Assembly: GCA_037176705.1 (NCBI GenBank) | Contig: CM073886.1 | Span: 248,001-312,000 of the forward strand | Length of the DNA: 64,000 bases | Direction: 5' to 3' | Source of the DNA: Molossus alvarezi | Lineage: Eukaryota; Chordata; Mammalia; Chiroptera; Molossidae | In this document: positions 1-13,679 of the stretch, piece after piece | Position numbering within the stretch: position 1 is the stretch's first letter | How the letters are laid out: every line of letters starts with the position of its first letter | Notes under the pieces: model-generated | Told to the model about the DNA's origin: nothing | What the model saw: only the letters and a program-made list of their open reading frames with translations | Databases searched by the model: none | Translations under genes and position numbers: made by a program

Positions 1-1369
1 TGTGCTTCTCTCTCAGACCCATCGTCTCCACTGTTCTGTGCTCCTTTTTCAGACCCATGGTCTCCCTTGCTCTTTGCTCTTCTCTCAGACCCATGGTCTC
101 CCCTGCTCGGTCCTCCTCTCTCAGACCCATGGTCTCTCTTCTCTGTGCTCCTATCTCAGACCCATGGTCTCCCCTATCTGTGCTCCTCTCTCAGTCCCAT
201 GGTCTCCCCTGCTGTGTGCTCCTCTCTGAGACCCATAGACTCCTCTTCTCTGTGCCCCTCTCAGACCCATGGTCTCCCCAGCTCTGTGCTCCTCTCTCAG
301 ACCCATGGTCTCCCCTCTTCTGTGCTCCTCTCAGACCCATGGTCTCTCCTGCTCTTTCCACCTCTCTCAGACACTTGGTCTCCTCTTCTCTGGGCTCCTC
401 TCTCAGTACATGGTCTCCCCTGCTCTGTGCTCCTTTCTCAGACCCATGGTCTCCCCTGCTCTGTGCTCCTCTCTCAGACCCATGGTCCCCTCTTCTCTGT
501 GATCTACTCTGAGACCCATGGTCTCCACTGCTGTGAGCTCCACTCTCAGACCCATGGTCTCCCCTGCTCTGTGCTCCTCTCTCAGAGCCATGGTCTCCTC
601 TTCTCTGGGTTCCTCTCTCAGACCCATGGTATCCCCTTCCATGTGCTCCTCTCTCAGACCCATGGTCTCCCGTAGTCTATGCTCCTCTCTCAGTCCCATC
701 GCCTCATCTTCTCTGTGCTCCTCTCTCAGACCCATGGTCTCCCCTCTTCTGTGCTCCTCTCAGACCCATGGTCTCCACTGCTCTTTGCTCTTCTATCGGA
801 CCCATGGTCTCCCCTGCTCGGTGCTCCTCCCCAAGAGCCATTGTCTCTCTTCTCTGTGCTCCTCTCTCAGACCCATGGTCTCCCCTGCTCTGTACTCCTC
901 TCTCAGACCCATGATCTTCCCTGCTCTGTGCTACTCTCTCAGACCCATGGTCTCCCCTGCTCGGTGCTCCTCACTCAGACCCATGGTCTACCCTACTCTG
1001 TGCTCCTCTCTGAGACCCATAGAATACTCTTCTCTGTGCCCTTGTCAGAACCATGGTGTCCCAGCTCTGTGCTCCTCTCTCAGACCCATGGTCTCCCCTG
1101 CTCTGTGCCCACCTCTCAGACCCATGGTCTCTCTTCTCTGTGCTCCTCTCTCAGACACATGGTCTCCCCAGTTCAGTGCTCCTCTCTCAGACACATGGTC
1201 TCCTCTTCTCTGTGCTCCTCTCTCAGCCTTATGGTCTCCCCTGCTCTGTGCTCCTCTCTCAGACCCATGGTCTCTTTTCTCTGTGCTCCTCTCTCAGACC
1301 CATTGTCTCCCCGGCTTTATGCTCCTCTCTGAGACCCATGGTCTCCTCTGCTCTTTGCTCTTCTCTCAG
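1..1369 (+). repeat. Left-edge block, shortened relative of 12,580-15,889
   Basis: Bases 1 to about 586 match 12,580 to about 13,165 at a constant offset of 12,579, including the uncommon variants CATCGTCTCCACTGTT and TCCTTTTTCAG. From about 587 the match jumps to 15,134 onward at offset 14,547, so this copy lacks about 1,968 bp found at 13,166-15,133, or the other copy gained them. A further one-monomer step at about 901-936 changes the offset to 14,511. The unit begins before the window, so its full length is unknown. No gene is present. Confidence 0.85.
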
Positions 1370-4300
1370 ACCCATGGTCTCCCCTGCTCGGTGCTCCTCC
1401 CCAAGAGCCATTGTCTCTCTTCTCTGTGCTCCTCTCTCAGACCCATGGTCTCCCCTGCTCTGTACTCCTCTCTCAGACCCATGGTCTCCCCTGCTCTGTG
1501 CTCCTCTCTCAGACCCTTGGACTCCCCTGCTCTGTGATCCTCTCTGAGACCCATAGACTCCTCTTCTCTGTGCCCCTCTCAGACCCATAGTCTCCCCAGC
1601 TCTGTGCTCCTCTCTCAGACCCATGGTCTCCCGTGCTCTGTGCTCCTCTCTCAGAACCATGGTCTCCCCTCTTCTGTGCCCCTCTCTCAGACCCATGGTC
1701 TCTCTTCTCTGTGCTCCTCTCTCAGACACATGGTCTCCCTATTTCTGTGCACCTCTCTCAGACCCATGGTCTCCCCTGCTCTGTGCTCCTCTCTGAGACC
1801 CATAGACTCCTCTTCTCTGTGCCCCTCTCAGACCCATGGTCTCCCGTGCTCTTTGCTCCTCTGTCTGACCCATGGTCTCCCATGCACTTTGCTCTTCTCT
1901 CAGACCCATGGCCTCCCCTACTCTGTGCTCCTGTCTCTCACCCATGATCTCCTCTTCTCTGTGCTCCATTCAGACCCATGGTGTCCACTGCTCTGTGCTC
2001 CTCTCTCAGACCCGTGGTCTCCCCTCTTCTGTGCTCCTTCAGACCCATGGTCTCCCATGCTCTTTGCACCTCTCTCAGACCCCTGGTCTCCTCTTTTCTG
2101 TGCTCCTTCTCAAACCCATGGTCTCCCCTACTCTTTGCTCCTCTCTGAGACCCATAGACTCCTCTTCTCTGTGCCCCTCTCAGACCCATGGTCTCCCCAG
2201 CTCTGTGCTCCTCTCTCAGACCCATGGTCTCCCCTGCTCTGTGCTCCTCTCTCAGAACCATGGTCTCTCTTCTCTGTGCTCCTCTCTCAGACCCATGGTG
2301 TCCCCTGCTCTTTGCTCCTCTCTCAGACCCATGGTCTCTACTGCTCTTTGCTCCTCTCTCAGACCCATGGTCTTCCCTGCTCGGTGCTCCTCTCTCAGAC
2401 CCATGGTCTCCCCTACTCGGTACTCCTCTCTGAGACCCATAGAATACTCTTCTCTGTGCCCCTCTCAGAACTATGGTGTCCCTGCTTTGTGCTCCTCTCT
2501 CAGACCCATGGTCTCCCCTGCTCTGTGCCCCTCTCTCAGACCCATGGTCTCTCTTCTCTGTGCTCCTCTCTCAGACACATGGTCTCCCCAGTTCTGTGCT
2601 CCTCTCAGACACATGGTCTCCTCTTCTTGTGCCCCTCTCTCAGCCTTATGGTCTCCCCTGCTCTGTGCTCCTCTCTCAGACCCATGGTCTCCCCTGCTCT
2701 GTGCTCCTCTCTCAGGCCCATGGTCTCCCCTGCTCGGTGCTCCTCTCTCAGACCCATGGTCTCTCTTCTCTGTGCTCCTCTCTCAGACCCATGGTCTCCC
2801 CTGCTCTGTGCTCCTCTCTCAGTCCCATGGTCTCCCCTGCTGTGTGCTCTTCTCTGAGACCCATAGACTCCTCTTCTCTGTGCCCCTCTCAGACCCATGG
2901 TCTCCCCAGCTCTGTGCTCCTCTCTCAGACCCATGGTCTCTCTTCTCTGCTCCTCTCTCAGACCCATGGTCTCTCTACTCTGTGCTCCTCTCCCAGACCC
3001 ATGGTCTTCCCTGCTCTGTGCTCCTCTCTCAGACCCTTGGACTCCCCTGCTCTGTGCTCCTCTCTGAGACCCATAGACTCCTCTTCTCTGTGCCCCTCTC
3101 AGACCCATGGTCTCCCCAGCTCTGTGCTCCTCTCTCAGACCCATGGTCTCCCCTGCTCTGTGCTCCTCTCTGAGACCCATAGACTCCTCTTCTCTGTGCC
3201 CCTCTCAGACCCATGGTCTTCCCTGCTCTTTGCTCCTCTGTCAGACCATGGTCTCCCATGCACTTTGCTCTTCTCTCAGACCCATGGCCTCCCCTACTCT
3301 GTGCTCCTCTCTCACACCCATGATCTCCTCTTCTCTGTGCTCCATTCAGACCCATGGTCTCCACTGCTCTGTGCTCCTCTCTCAGACCCATGGTCTCCCC
3401 TCTTCTGTGCTCCTCTCAGACCCATGGTCTCCGATGCTCTTTGCACCTCTCTCAGACCCCTGGTCTCCTCTTTTCTGTGCTCCTTCTCAAACCCATGGTC
3501 TCCCCTACCCTTTGCTCCTCTCTGAGACCCATAGACTCCTCTTCTCTGTGCCCCTCTCAGACCCATGGTCTCCCCAGCTCTGTGCTCCTCTCTCAGACCC
3601 ATGGTCTCCCCTGCTCTGTGCTCCTCTCTCAGAACCATGGTCTCTCTTCTCTGTGCTCCTCTCTCAGACCCATGGTGTCCCCTGCTCTTTGCTCCTCTCT
3701 CAGACCCATGGTCTCTACTGCTCTTTGCTCCTCTCTCAGACCCATGGTCTTCCCTGCTCGGTGCTCCTCTCTCAGACCCATGGTCTCCCCTACTCGGTGC
3801 TCCTCTCTGAGACCCATAGAATACTCTTCTCTGTGCCCCTCTCAGAACTATGGTGTCCCAGCTTTGTGCTCCTCTCTCAGACCCATGGTCTCCCCTGCTC
3901 TGTGCCCCTCTCTCAGACCCATGGTCTCTCTTCTCTGTGCTCCTCTCTCAGACACATGGTCTCCCCAGTTCTGTGCTCCTCTCAGACACATGGTCTCCTC
4001 TTCTTGTGCCCCTCTCTCAGCCTTATGGTCTCCCCTGCTCTGTGCTCCTCTCTCAGACCCATGGTCTCTCTTCTCTGTGCTCGTCTCTCAGACCCATGGT
4101 CTCCCCGGCTCTTTGCTCCTCTCTCAGACCCATGGTCTCCCTTGCTCTTTGCTCTTCTCTCAGACGCATTGTCTCCCCTGCTCAGTGTTCCACTCTCAGA
4201 CCCATGGTCTCTCTTCTGTGTGCTCCTCTCTCAGACCCATAATCTCCCCTGCTCTGTGCTCCTCTCTCAGACCCTTGGACTACCCTGCTCTGTGCTCCTC

Positions 4301-7000
4301 TCTGAGACCCATAGACTCCTCTTATCTGTGCCCCTCTCAGACCCATGGTCTCCCCAGCTCTGTGCTCCTCTCTCAGACCCATGGTCTCCCCTGCTCTGTG
4401 CTCCTCTCTGAGACCCATAGACTCCTCTTCTCTGTGCCCTTCTCAGACCCATGGTCTCCCTTGCTCTTTGCTCCTCTGTCAGACCCATGGTCTCCCCTGC
4501 ACTTTGCTATTCTCTCAGACCCATGGGCTCCCCTACTCTGTGCTCCTCTCTCACACCCATGATCTCCTCTTCTCTGTGCTCCATTCAGACCCATGGTCTC
4601 CACTGCTCTGTGCTCCTCTCTCAGACCCATGGTCTCCCCTCTTCTGTGTTCCTCTCAGACCCATGGTCTCCCATGTTCTTTGCACCTCTCTCAGTCCCTT
4701 GGTCTCCTCTTCTCTGTGCACCTCTCTCAGCCCATGGTCTCCCCTACTCTTTGCTCCTCTCTGAGACACATAGACTCGCCTTCTCTGTGCCCCTCTCAGA
4801 CCCATTGTCTCCCCAGCTCTGTGCTCCTCTCTCAGACCCATGGTCTCCCCTTCACTGTGCACCTCTCTCAGACCCATGGTCTCTCTTCTCTGTGCTCCTC
4901 TCTCGTACCCATGGTCTCCCCAACTCTGTGCTCCTCTCTCAGACCCATGGTCTCCTCTTCTCTGTGCTCCTCTCTCAGAGTTATGGTCTCCACAGCTCTG
5001 TGCTCCTCTCTCAGAACCATGGTCTCTCTTCTCTGTGCTCCTCTCTCAGACCCATGGTGTCCCCTGCTCTTTGCTCCTCTCTCAGACCCATGGTCTCTAC
5101 TGCTCTTTGCTCCTCTGTCAGATCCATGGTCTCCCCTGCTCGGTGCTCCTCTCTCAGACCCATGGTCTCCCCTGCTCGGTGCTCCTCTCTCAGACCCATG
5201 GTCTCCCCTACTCGGTTCTCCTCTCTGAGACCCATAGAATACTCTTCTCTGTGCCCCTCTCAGAACCATGGTGTCCCAGCTCTGTGCTCCTGTCTCAGAC
5301 CCATGGTCTCCCCTGCTCTGTGCCCCTCTTTCAGACCCATGGTCTCTCTTCTCTGTGCTCCTCTCTCAGACACATGGTCTCCCCAGTTCTGTGCTCCTCT
5401 CAGACACATGGTCTCCTCTTCTTGTGCCCCTCTCTCAGCCTTATGGTTACCCCTGCTCTGTGCTCCTCTCTCAGACCCATGGTCTCTCTTCTCTGTGCTC
5501 GTCTCTCAGACCCATGGTCTCCCCGGCTCTTTGCTCCTCTCTCAGACCCATGGTCTCCCTTGCTCTTTGCTCTTCTCTCAGACGCATTGTCTCCCCTGCT
5601 CGGTGTTCCACTCTCAGACCCATGGTCTCTCTTCTGTGTGCTCCTCTCTCAGACCCATAATCTCCCCTGCTCTGTGCTCCTCTCTCAGACCCTTGGACTC
5701 CCCTGCTCTGTGCTCCTCTCTGAGACCCATAGACTCCTCTTATCTGTGCCCCTCTCAGACCCATGGTCTCCCCAGCTCTGTGCTCCTCTCTCAGACCCAT
5801 GGTCTCCCCTGCTCTGTGCTCCTCTCTGAGACCCATAGACTCCTCTTCTCTGTGCCCTTCTCAGACCCATGGTCTCCCTTGCTCTTTGCTCCTCTGTCAG
5901 ACCCATGGTCTCCCCTGCACTTTGCTATTCTCTCAGACCCATGGGCTCCCCTACTCTGTGCTCCTCTCTCACACCCATGATCTCCTCTTCTCTGTGCTCC
6001 ATTCAGACCCATGGTCTCCACTGCTCTGTGCTCCTCTCTCAGACCCATGGTCTCCCCTCTTCTGTGTTCCTCTCAGACCCATGGTCTCCCATGTTCTTTG
6101 CACCTCTCTCAGTCCCTTGGTCTCCTCTTCTCTGTGCACCTCTCTCAGCCCATGGTCTCCCCTACTCTTTGCTCCTCTCTGAGACACATAGACTCGCCTT
6201 CTCTGTGCCCCTCTCAGACCCATTGTCTCCCCAGCTCTGTGCTCCTCTCTCAGACCCATGGTCTCCCCTTCACTGTGCACCTCTCTCAGACCCATGGTCT
6301 CTCTTCTCTGTGCTCCTCTCTCGTACCCATGGTCTCCCCAACTCTGTGCTCCTCTCTCAGACCCATGGTCTCCTCTTCTCTGTGCTCCTCTCTCAGAGTT
6401 ATGGTCTCCCCTGCTCTGTGCTCCTCTCTCAGACCCATGGTCTCCCCTGCTCTTTGCTCTTCTCTCAGACCCATGGACTCCCCTGCTCGGTGCTCCTCTC
6501 TCAGACCCATGGTCTCTCTACTCTGCTGCTCTCTTAGACCCATGATCTTCTCTTCTCTGTGCTCGTCTCTCAGCCTTATGGTCTCCCCTGCTCTGTGCTC
6601 CTCTCTCAGACCCATGGTCTCCCCTTCACTGTGCACCTCTCTCAGACCCATGGACTCTCCTCTCTGTGCTCCTCTCTCGTACCCATGGTCTCCCAAACTC
6701 TGTGCTCCTCTCTCAGACCCATGGTCTCCTCTTCTCTGTGCTCCTCTCTCAGACTTATCGTCTCCCCTGCTCTGTGCTCCTCTCTCAGAATCATGGTCTC
6801 CCCTGCTCTGTGTTCCTCTCTGAGAACCATGGTCTCCCCTGCTCTGTGCTCCTCTCTTAGATCCATAGACACCTCTTCTGTGTTCCCCTCTCAGACCCAT
6901 GGTCTTCCCAGCTCTGTGCTCCTCTCTCAGACCCATGGTCTCCCCTCTTCTGTGCTCCTCTCAGACCCATGGTCTCCACTGCTCTTTGCTCTTCTATCTG
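1370..7000 (+). repeat. 5.63-kb higher-order unit, copy 1
   Basis: This stretch matches 7,001-12,452 nearly base for base. The offset is 5,631 from about 1,390 to about 2,965, then 5,454, then 5,452. The steps come from a 177 bp segment present here at about 2,970-3,146 and absent from copy 2, and a 2 bp loss in copy 2 near 10,278. Landmarks include the CCCCAAGAGCC variant at about 1,400 (copy 2 about 7,031) and TCTCGTACCCATGG near 4,903. Visible point differences are few, for example CCCTATTTCTG near 1,737 against CCCCATTTCTG near 7,368. The copies look recent. No gene is present. Confidence 0.92.
2253..6406 (+). repeat. Three about 1.4-kb subunits within the 5.63-kb unit
   Basis: The variant pair CAGAACCATGGTCTCTC followed by CATGGTGTCCCCTGC marks subunit starts at 2,253, 3,630 and 5,012, giving spacings of 1,377 and 1,382 bp. 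The second and third subunits also match at offset 1,418 from 3,850/5,268 up to about 4,988/6,406, where one reads GTCTCCACAGCTC and the other GTCTCCCCTGCTC. The first subunit is more diverged and carries the 177 bp segment. This is an older level of duplication than the 5.6 kb pair, since its members differ more. Confidence 0.8.
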
Positions 7001-10000
7001 ACCCATGGTCTCCCCTGCTCGGTGCTCCTCCCCAAGAGCCATTGTCTCTCTTCTCTGTGCTCCTCTCTCAGACCCATGGTCTCCCCTGCTCTGTACTCCT
7101 CTCTCAGACCCATGGTCTCCCCTGCTCTGTGCTCCTCTCTCAGACCCTTGGACTCCCCTGCTCTGTGATCCTCTCTGAGACCCATAGACTCCTCTTCTCT
7201 GTGCCCCTCTCAGACCCATAGTCTCCCCAGCTCTGTGCTCCTCTCTCAGACCCATGGTCTCCCGTGCTCTGTGCTCCTCTCTCAGAACCATGGTCTCCCC
7301 TCTTCTGTGCCCCTCTCTCAGACCCATGGTCTCTCTTCTCTGTGCTCCTCTCTCAGACACATGGTCTCCCCATTTCTGTGCACCTCTCTCAGACCCATGG
7401 TCTCCCCTGCTCTGTGCTCCTCTCTGAGACCCATAGACTCCTCTTCTCTGTGCCCCTCTCAGACCCATGGTCTCCCCTGCTCTTTGCTCCTCTGTCTGAC
7501 CCATGGTCTCCCATGCACTTTGCTCTTCTCTCAGACCCATGGCCTCCCCTACTCTGTGCTCCTCTCTCTCACCCATGATCTCCTCTTCTCTGTGCTCCAT
7601 TCAGACCCATGGTGTCCACTGCTCTGTGCTCCTCTCTCAGACCCATGGTCTCCCCTCTTCTGTGCTCCTTCAGACCCATGGTCTCCCATGCTCTTTGCAC
7701 CTCTCTCAGACCCCTGGTCTCCTCTTTTCTGTGCTCCTTCTCAAACCCATGGTCTCCCCTACTCTTTGCTCCTCTCTGAGACCCATAGACTCCTCTTCTC
7801 TGTGCCCCTCTCAGACCCATGGTCTCCCCAGCTCTGTGCTCCTCTCTCAGACCCATGGTCTCCCCTGCTCTGTGCTCCTCTCTCAGAACCATGGTCTCTC
7901 TTCTCTGTGCTCCTCTCTCAGACCCATGGTGTCCCCTGCTCTTTGCTCCTCTCTCAGACCCATGGTCTCTACTGCTCTTTGCTCCTCTCTCAGACCCATG
8001 GTCTTCCCTGCTCGGTGCTCCTCTCTCAGACCCATGGTCTCCCCTACTCGGTGCTCCTCTCTGAGACCCATAGAATACTCTTCTCTGTGCCCCTCTCAGA
8101 ACTATGGTGTCCCAGCTTTGTGCTCCTCTCTCAGACCCATGGTCTCCCCTGCTCTGTGCCCCTCTCTCAGACCCATGGTCTCTCTTCTCTGTGCTCCTCT
8201 CTCAGACACATGGTCTCCCCAGTTCTGTGCTCCTCTCAGACACATGGTCTCCTCTTCTTGTGCCCCTCTCTCAGCCTTATGGTCTCCCCTGCTCTGTGCT
8301 CCTCTCTCAGACCCATGGTCTCCCCTGCTCTGTGCTCCTCTCTCAGGTCCATGGTCTCCCCTGCTCGGTGCTCCTCTCTCAGACCCATGGTCTCTCTTCT
8401 CTGTGCTCCTCTCTCAGACCCATGGTCTCCCCTGCTCTGTGCTCCTCTCTCAGTCCCATGGTCTCCCCTGCTGTGTGCTCTTCTCTGAGACCCATAGACT
8501 CCTCTTCTCTGTGCCCCTCTCAGACCCATGGTCTCCCCAGCTCTGTGCTCCTCTCTCAGACCCATGGTCTCTCTTCTCTGCTCCTCTCTCAGACCCATGG
8601 TCTCCCCTGCTCTGTGCTCCTCTCTGAGACCCATAGACTCCTCTTCTCTGTGCCCCTCTCAGACCCATGGTCTTCCCTGCTCTTTGCTCCTCTGTCAGAC
8701 CATGGTCTCCCATGCACTTTGCTCTTCTCTCAGACCCATGGCCTCCCCTACTCTGTGCTCCTCTCTCACACCCATGATCTCCTCTTCTCTGTGCTCCATT
8801 CAGACCCATGGTCTCCACTGCTCTGTGCTCCTCTCTCAGACCCATGGTCTCCCCTCTTCTGTGCTCCTCTCAGACCCATGGTCTCCGATGCTCTTTGCAC
8901 CTCTCTCAGACCCCTGGTCTCCTCTTTTCTGTGCTCCTTCTCAAACCCATGGTCTCCCCTACCCTTTGCTCCTCTCTGAGACCCATAGACTCCTCTTCTC
9001 TGTGCCCCTCTCAGACCCATGGTCTCCCCAGCTCTGTGCTCCTCTCTCAGACCCATGGTCTCCCCTGCTCTGTGCTCCTCTCTCAGAACCATGGTCTCTC
9101 TTCTCTGTGCTCCTCTCTCAGACCCATGGTGTCCCCTGCTCTTTGCTCCTCTCTCAGACCCATGGTCTCTACTGCTCTTTGCTCCTCTCTCAGACCCATG
9201 GTCTTCCCTGCTCGGTGCTCCTCTCTCAGACCCATGGTCTCCCCTACTCGGTGCTCCTCTCTGAGACCCATAGAATACTCTTCTCTGTGCCCCTCTCAGA
9301 ACTATGGTGTCCCAGCTTTGTGCTCCTCTCTCAGACCCATGGTCTCCCCTGCTCTGTGCCCCTCTCTCAGACCCATGGTCTCTCTTCTCTGTGCTCCTCT
9401 CTCAGACACATGGTCTCCCCAGTTCTGTGCTCCTCTCAGACACATGGTCTCCTCTTCTTGTGCCCCTCTCTCAGCCTTATGGTCTCCCCTGCTCTGTGCT
9501 CCTCTCTCAGACCCATGGTCTCTCTTCTCTGTGCTCGTCTCTCAGACCCATGGTCTCCCCGGCTCTTTGCTCCTCTCTCAGACCCATGGTCTCCCTTGCT
9601 CTTTGCTCTTCTCTCAGACGCATTGTCTCCCCTGCTCAGTGTTCCACTCTCAGACCCATGGTCTCTCTTCTGTGTGCTCCTCTCTCAGACCCATAATCTC
9701 CCCTGCTCTGTGCTCCTCTCTCAGACCCTTGGACTACCCTGCTCTGTGCTCCTCTCTGAGACCCATAGACTCCTCTTATCTGTGCCCCTCTCAGACCCAT
9801 GGTCTCCCCAGCTCTGTGCTCCTCTCTCAGACCCATGGTCTCCCCTGCTCTGTGCTCCTCTCTGAGACCCATAGACTCCTCTTCTCTGTGCCCTTCTCAG
9901 ACCCATGGTCTCCCTTGCTCTTTGCTCCTCTGTCAGACCCATGGTCTCCCCTGCACTTTGCTATTCTCTCAGACCCATGGGCTCCCCTACTCTGTGCTCC

Positions 10001-12452
10001 TCTCTCACACCCATGATCTCCTCTTCTCTGTGCTCCATTCAGACCCATGGTCTCCACTGCTCTGTGCTCCTCTCTCAGACCCATGGTCTCCCCTCTTCTG
10101 TGTTCCTCTCAGACCCATGGTCTCCCATGTTCTTTGCACCTCTCTCAGTCCCTTGGTCTCCTCTTCTCTGTGCACCTCTCTCAGCCCATGGTCTCCCCTA
10201 CTCTTTGCTCCTCTCTGAGACACATAGACTCGCCTTCTCTGTGCCCCTCTCAGACCCATTGTCTCCCCAGCTCTGTGCTCCTCTCAGACCCATGGTCTCC
10301 CCTTCACTGTGCACCTCTCTCAGACCCATGGTCTCTCTTCTCTGTGCTCCTCTCTCGTACCCATGGTCTCCCCAACTCTGTGCTCCTCTCTCAGACCCAT
10401 GGTCTCCTCTTCTCTGTGCTCCTCTCTCAGAGTTATGGTCTCCACAGCTCTGTGCTCCTCTCTCAGAACCATGGTCTCTCTTCTCTGTGCTCCTCTCTCA
10501 GACCCATGGTGTCCCCTGCTCTTTGCTCCTCTCTCAGACCCATGGTCTCTACTGCTCTTTGCTCCTCTGTCAGATCCATGGTCTCCCCTGCTCGGTGCTC
10601 CTCTCTCAGACCCATGGTCTCCCCTGCTCGGTGCTCCTCTCTCAGACCCATGGTCTCCCCTACTCGGTTCTCCTCTCTGAGACCCATAGAATACTCTTCT
10701 CTGTGCCCCTCTCAGAACCATGGTGTCCCAGCTCTGTGCTCCTGTCTCAGACCCATGGTCTCCCCTGCTCTGTGCCCCTCTTTCAGACCCATGGTCTCTC
10801 TTCTCTGTGCTCCTCTCTCAGACACATGGTCTCCCCAGTTCTGTGCTCCTCTCAGACACATGGTCTCCTCTTCTTGTGCCCCTCTCTCAGCCTTATGGTT
10901 ACCCCTGCTCTGTGCTCCTCTCTCAGACCCATGGTCTCTCTTCTCTGTGCTCGTCTCTCAGACCCATGGTCTCCCCGGCTCTTTGCTCCTCTCTCAGACC
11001 CATGGTCTCCCTTGCTCTTTGCTCTTCTCTCAGACGCATTGTCTCCCCTGCTCGGTGTTCCACTCTCAGACCCATGGTCTCTCTTCTGTGTGCTCCTCTC
11101 TCAGACCCATAATCTCCCCTGCTCTGTGCTCCTCTCTCAGACCCTTGGACTCCCCTGCTCTGTGCTCCTCTCTGAGACCCATAGACTCCTCTTATCTGTG
11201 CCCCTCTCAGACCCATGGTCTCCCCAGCTCTGTGCTCCTCTCTCAGACCCATGGTCTCCCCTGCTCTGTGCTCCTCTCTGAGACCCATAGACTCCTCTTC
11301 TCTGTGCCCTTCTCAGACCCATGGTCTCCCTTGCTCTTTGCTCCTCTGTCAGACCCATGGTCTCCCCTGCACTTTGCTATTCTCTCAGACCCATGGGCTC
11401 CCCTACTCTGTGCTCCTCTCTCACACCCATGATCTCCTCTTCTCTGTGCTCCATTCAGACCCATGGTCTCCACTGCTCTGTGCTCCTCTCTCAGACCCAT
11501 GGTCTCCCCTCTTCTGTGTTCCTCTCAGACCCATGGTCTCCCATGTTCTTTGCACCTCTCTCAGTCCCTTGGTCTCCTCTTCTCTGTGCACCTCTCTCAG
11601 CCCATGGTCTCCCCTACTCTTTGCTCCTCTCTGAGACACATAGACTCGCCTTCTCTGTGCCCCTCTCAGACCCATTGTCTCCCCAGCTCTGTGCTCCTCT
11701 CTCAGACCCATGGTCTCCCCTTCACTGTGCACCTCTCTCAGACCCATGGTCTCTCTTCTCTGTGCTCCTCTCTCGTACCCATGGTCTCCCCAACTCTGTG
11801 CTCCTCTCTCAGACCCATGGTCTCCTCTTCTCTGTGCTCCTCTCTCAGAGTTATGGTCTCCCCTGCTCTGTGCTCCTCTCTCAGACCCATGGTCTCCCCT
11901 GCTCTTTGCTCTTCTCTCAGACCCATGGACTCCCCTGCTCGGTGCTCCTCTCTCAGACCCATGGTCTCTCTACTCTGCTGCTCTCTTAGACCCATGATCT
12001 TCTCTTCTCTGTGCTCGTCTCTCAGCCTTATGGTCTCCCCTGCTCTGTGCTCCTCTCTCAGACCCATGGTCTCCCCTTCACTGTGCACCTCTCTCAGACC
12101 CATGGACTCTCCTCTCTGTGCTCCTCTCTCGTACCCATGATCTCCCAAACTCTGTGCTCCTCTCTCAGACCCATGGTCTCCTCTTCTCTGTGCTCCTCTC
12201 TCAGACTTATCGTCTCCCCTGCTCTGTGCTCCTCTCTCAGAATCATGGTCTCCCCTGCTCTGTGTTCCTCTCTGAGAACCATGGTCTCCCCTGCTCTGTG
12301 CTCCTCTCTTAGATCCATAGACACCTCTTCTGTGTTCCCCTCTCAGACCCATGGTCTTCCCAGCTCTGTGCTCCTCTCTCAGACCCATGGTCTCCCCTCT
12401 TCTGTGCTCCTCTCAGACCCATGGTCTCCACTGCTCTTTGCTCTTCTATCTG
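7001..12452 (+). repeat. 5.45-kb higher-order unit, copy 2
   Basis: This is the second member of the tandem pair that starts at 1,370, in the same orientation and directly adjacent. It is shorter by the 177 bp segment (about five monomers) and 2 bp. Its right border falls near 12,480: up to CTATCTGACCCATGGTCTCC it follows copy 1 at offset 5,452, and then it carries CTCCCCCAGACCC where copy 1 has CTCCCCAAGAGCC. From there the sequence follows the family seen at 26,925 and 28,560 instead. No gene is present. Confidence 0.92.
7884..11858 (+). repeat. The same three subunits in copy 2
   Basis: The CAGAACC marker recurs at 7,884, 9,084 and 10,464, spacings of 1,200 and 1,380 bp. The first spacing is exactly 177 bp shorter than in copy 1, which places the missing segment inside the first subunit. 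Otherwise the subunits follow copy 1 in order, which shows the whole three-subunit block was duplicated together. Confidence 0.8.
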
Positions 12453-13060
12453 ACCCATGGTCTCCCCTGCTCGGTGCTCCTCCCCCAGACCCATTGTCTC
12501 TCTTCTCTGTGCTCCTCTCTCAGACCCATGGTCTCCCCTGCTCTGTACTCCTCTCTCAGACCCATGGTCTTCCCCGCTCTGTGCTTCTCTCTCAGACCCA
12601 TCGTCTCCACTGTTATGTGCTCCTTTTTCAGACCCATGGTCTCCCTTGCTCTTTGCTCTTCTCTCAGACCCATGGTCTCCCCTGCTCGGTCCTCCTCTCT
12701 CAGACCCATGGTCTCTCTTCTCTGTGCTCCTCTCTCAGACCCATGGTCTCCCCTATCTGTGCTCCTCTCTCAGTCCCATGGTCTCCCCTGCTGTGTGCTC
12801 CTCTCTGAGACCCATAGACTCCTCTTCTCTGTGCCCCTCTCAGACCCATGGTCTCCCCAGCTCTGTGCTCCTCTCTCAGACCCATGGTCTCCCCTCTTCT
12901 GTGCTCCTCTCAGACCCATGGTCTCTCCTGCTCTTTCCACCTCTCTCAGACACTTGGTCTCCTCTTCTCTGGGCTCCTCTCTCAGTACATGGTCTCCCCT
13001 GCTCTGTGCTCCTTTCTCAGACCCATGGTCTCCCCTGCTCTGTGCTCCTCTCTCAGACCC

Positions 13061-13276
13061 ATGGTCCCCTCTTCTCTGTGATCTACTCTGAGACCCATGG
13101 TCTCCACTGCTGTGAGCTCCACTCTCAGACCCATGGTCTCCCCTGCTCTGTGCTCCTCTCTCAGACCCATGGTCCCCTCTTCTCTGTGATCTACTCTGAG
13201 ACCCATGGTCTCCACTGCTGTGAGCTCCACTCTCAGAACCATGGTCTCCCCTGCTCTGTGCTCCTCTCTCAGACCC
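13061..13276 (+). repeat. 108-bp (three-monomer) local duplication
   Basis: The word ATGGTCCCCTCTTCTCTGTG occurs at 13,061 and again at 13,169. In both places it is followed by the same diverged monomers with GATCTACTCTGAG and CTGTGAGCTCCACTCTC. The copy of this region at the window start (about 482-560) has the triplet only once. The duplication therefore happened after that segment was copied, or was lost from the left copy. Confidence 0.9.
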
Positions 13277-13679
13277 ATGGTCTCCCCTGCTCGGTGCTTT
13301 TTTCTCAGAGCCATGGTCTCCTCTTCTCTGTTTTCCTTCCTCAGACCCATGTTCTCCCCTTGTCTGTGCTACTATCTCAGACACATGGTCTCCTCTTCTC
13401 TTTGTTCCTATCTCAGTCCCATGGTATCCCCTTTTCTGTGCTCCTATCTCAGTCCCATGGTATCCTCTTCTGTGTGCTCCTCTCTCAGACCCATGGTTTC
13501 CCATGCTCTGTGCTCCTATCTCAGACACATGGTCTCCCCTGCTCTGTGCCCCTCTCTCAGACACATGTTCTCCTCTTCTCGGGGCTCCTCTGTAAGACCC
13601 ATATACTCCTCTTCAATGGGATCTTCTGTCACACGCATTGTTTCCTCTTCTTCTGGCTTCTCTCTCAGACCCATGGTCT

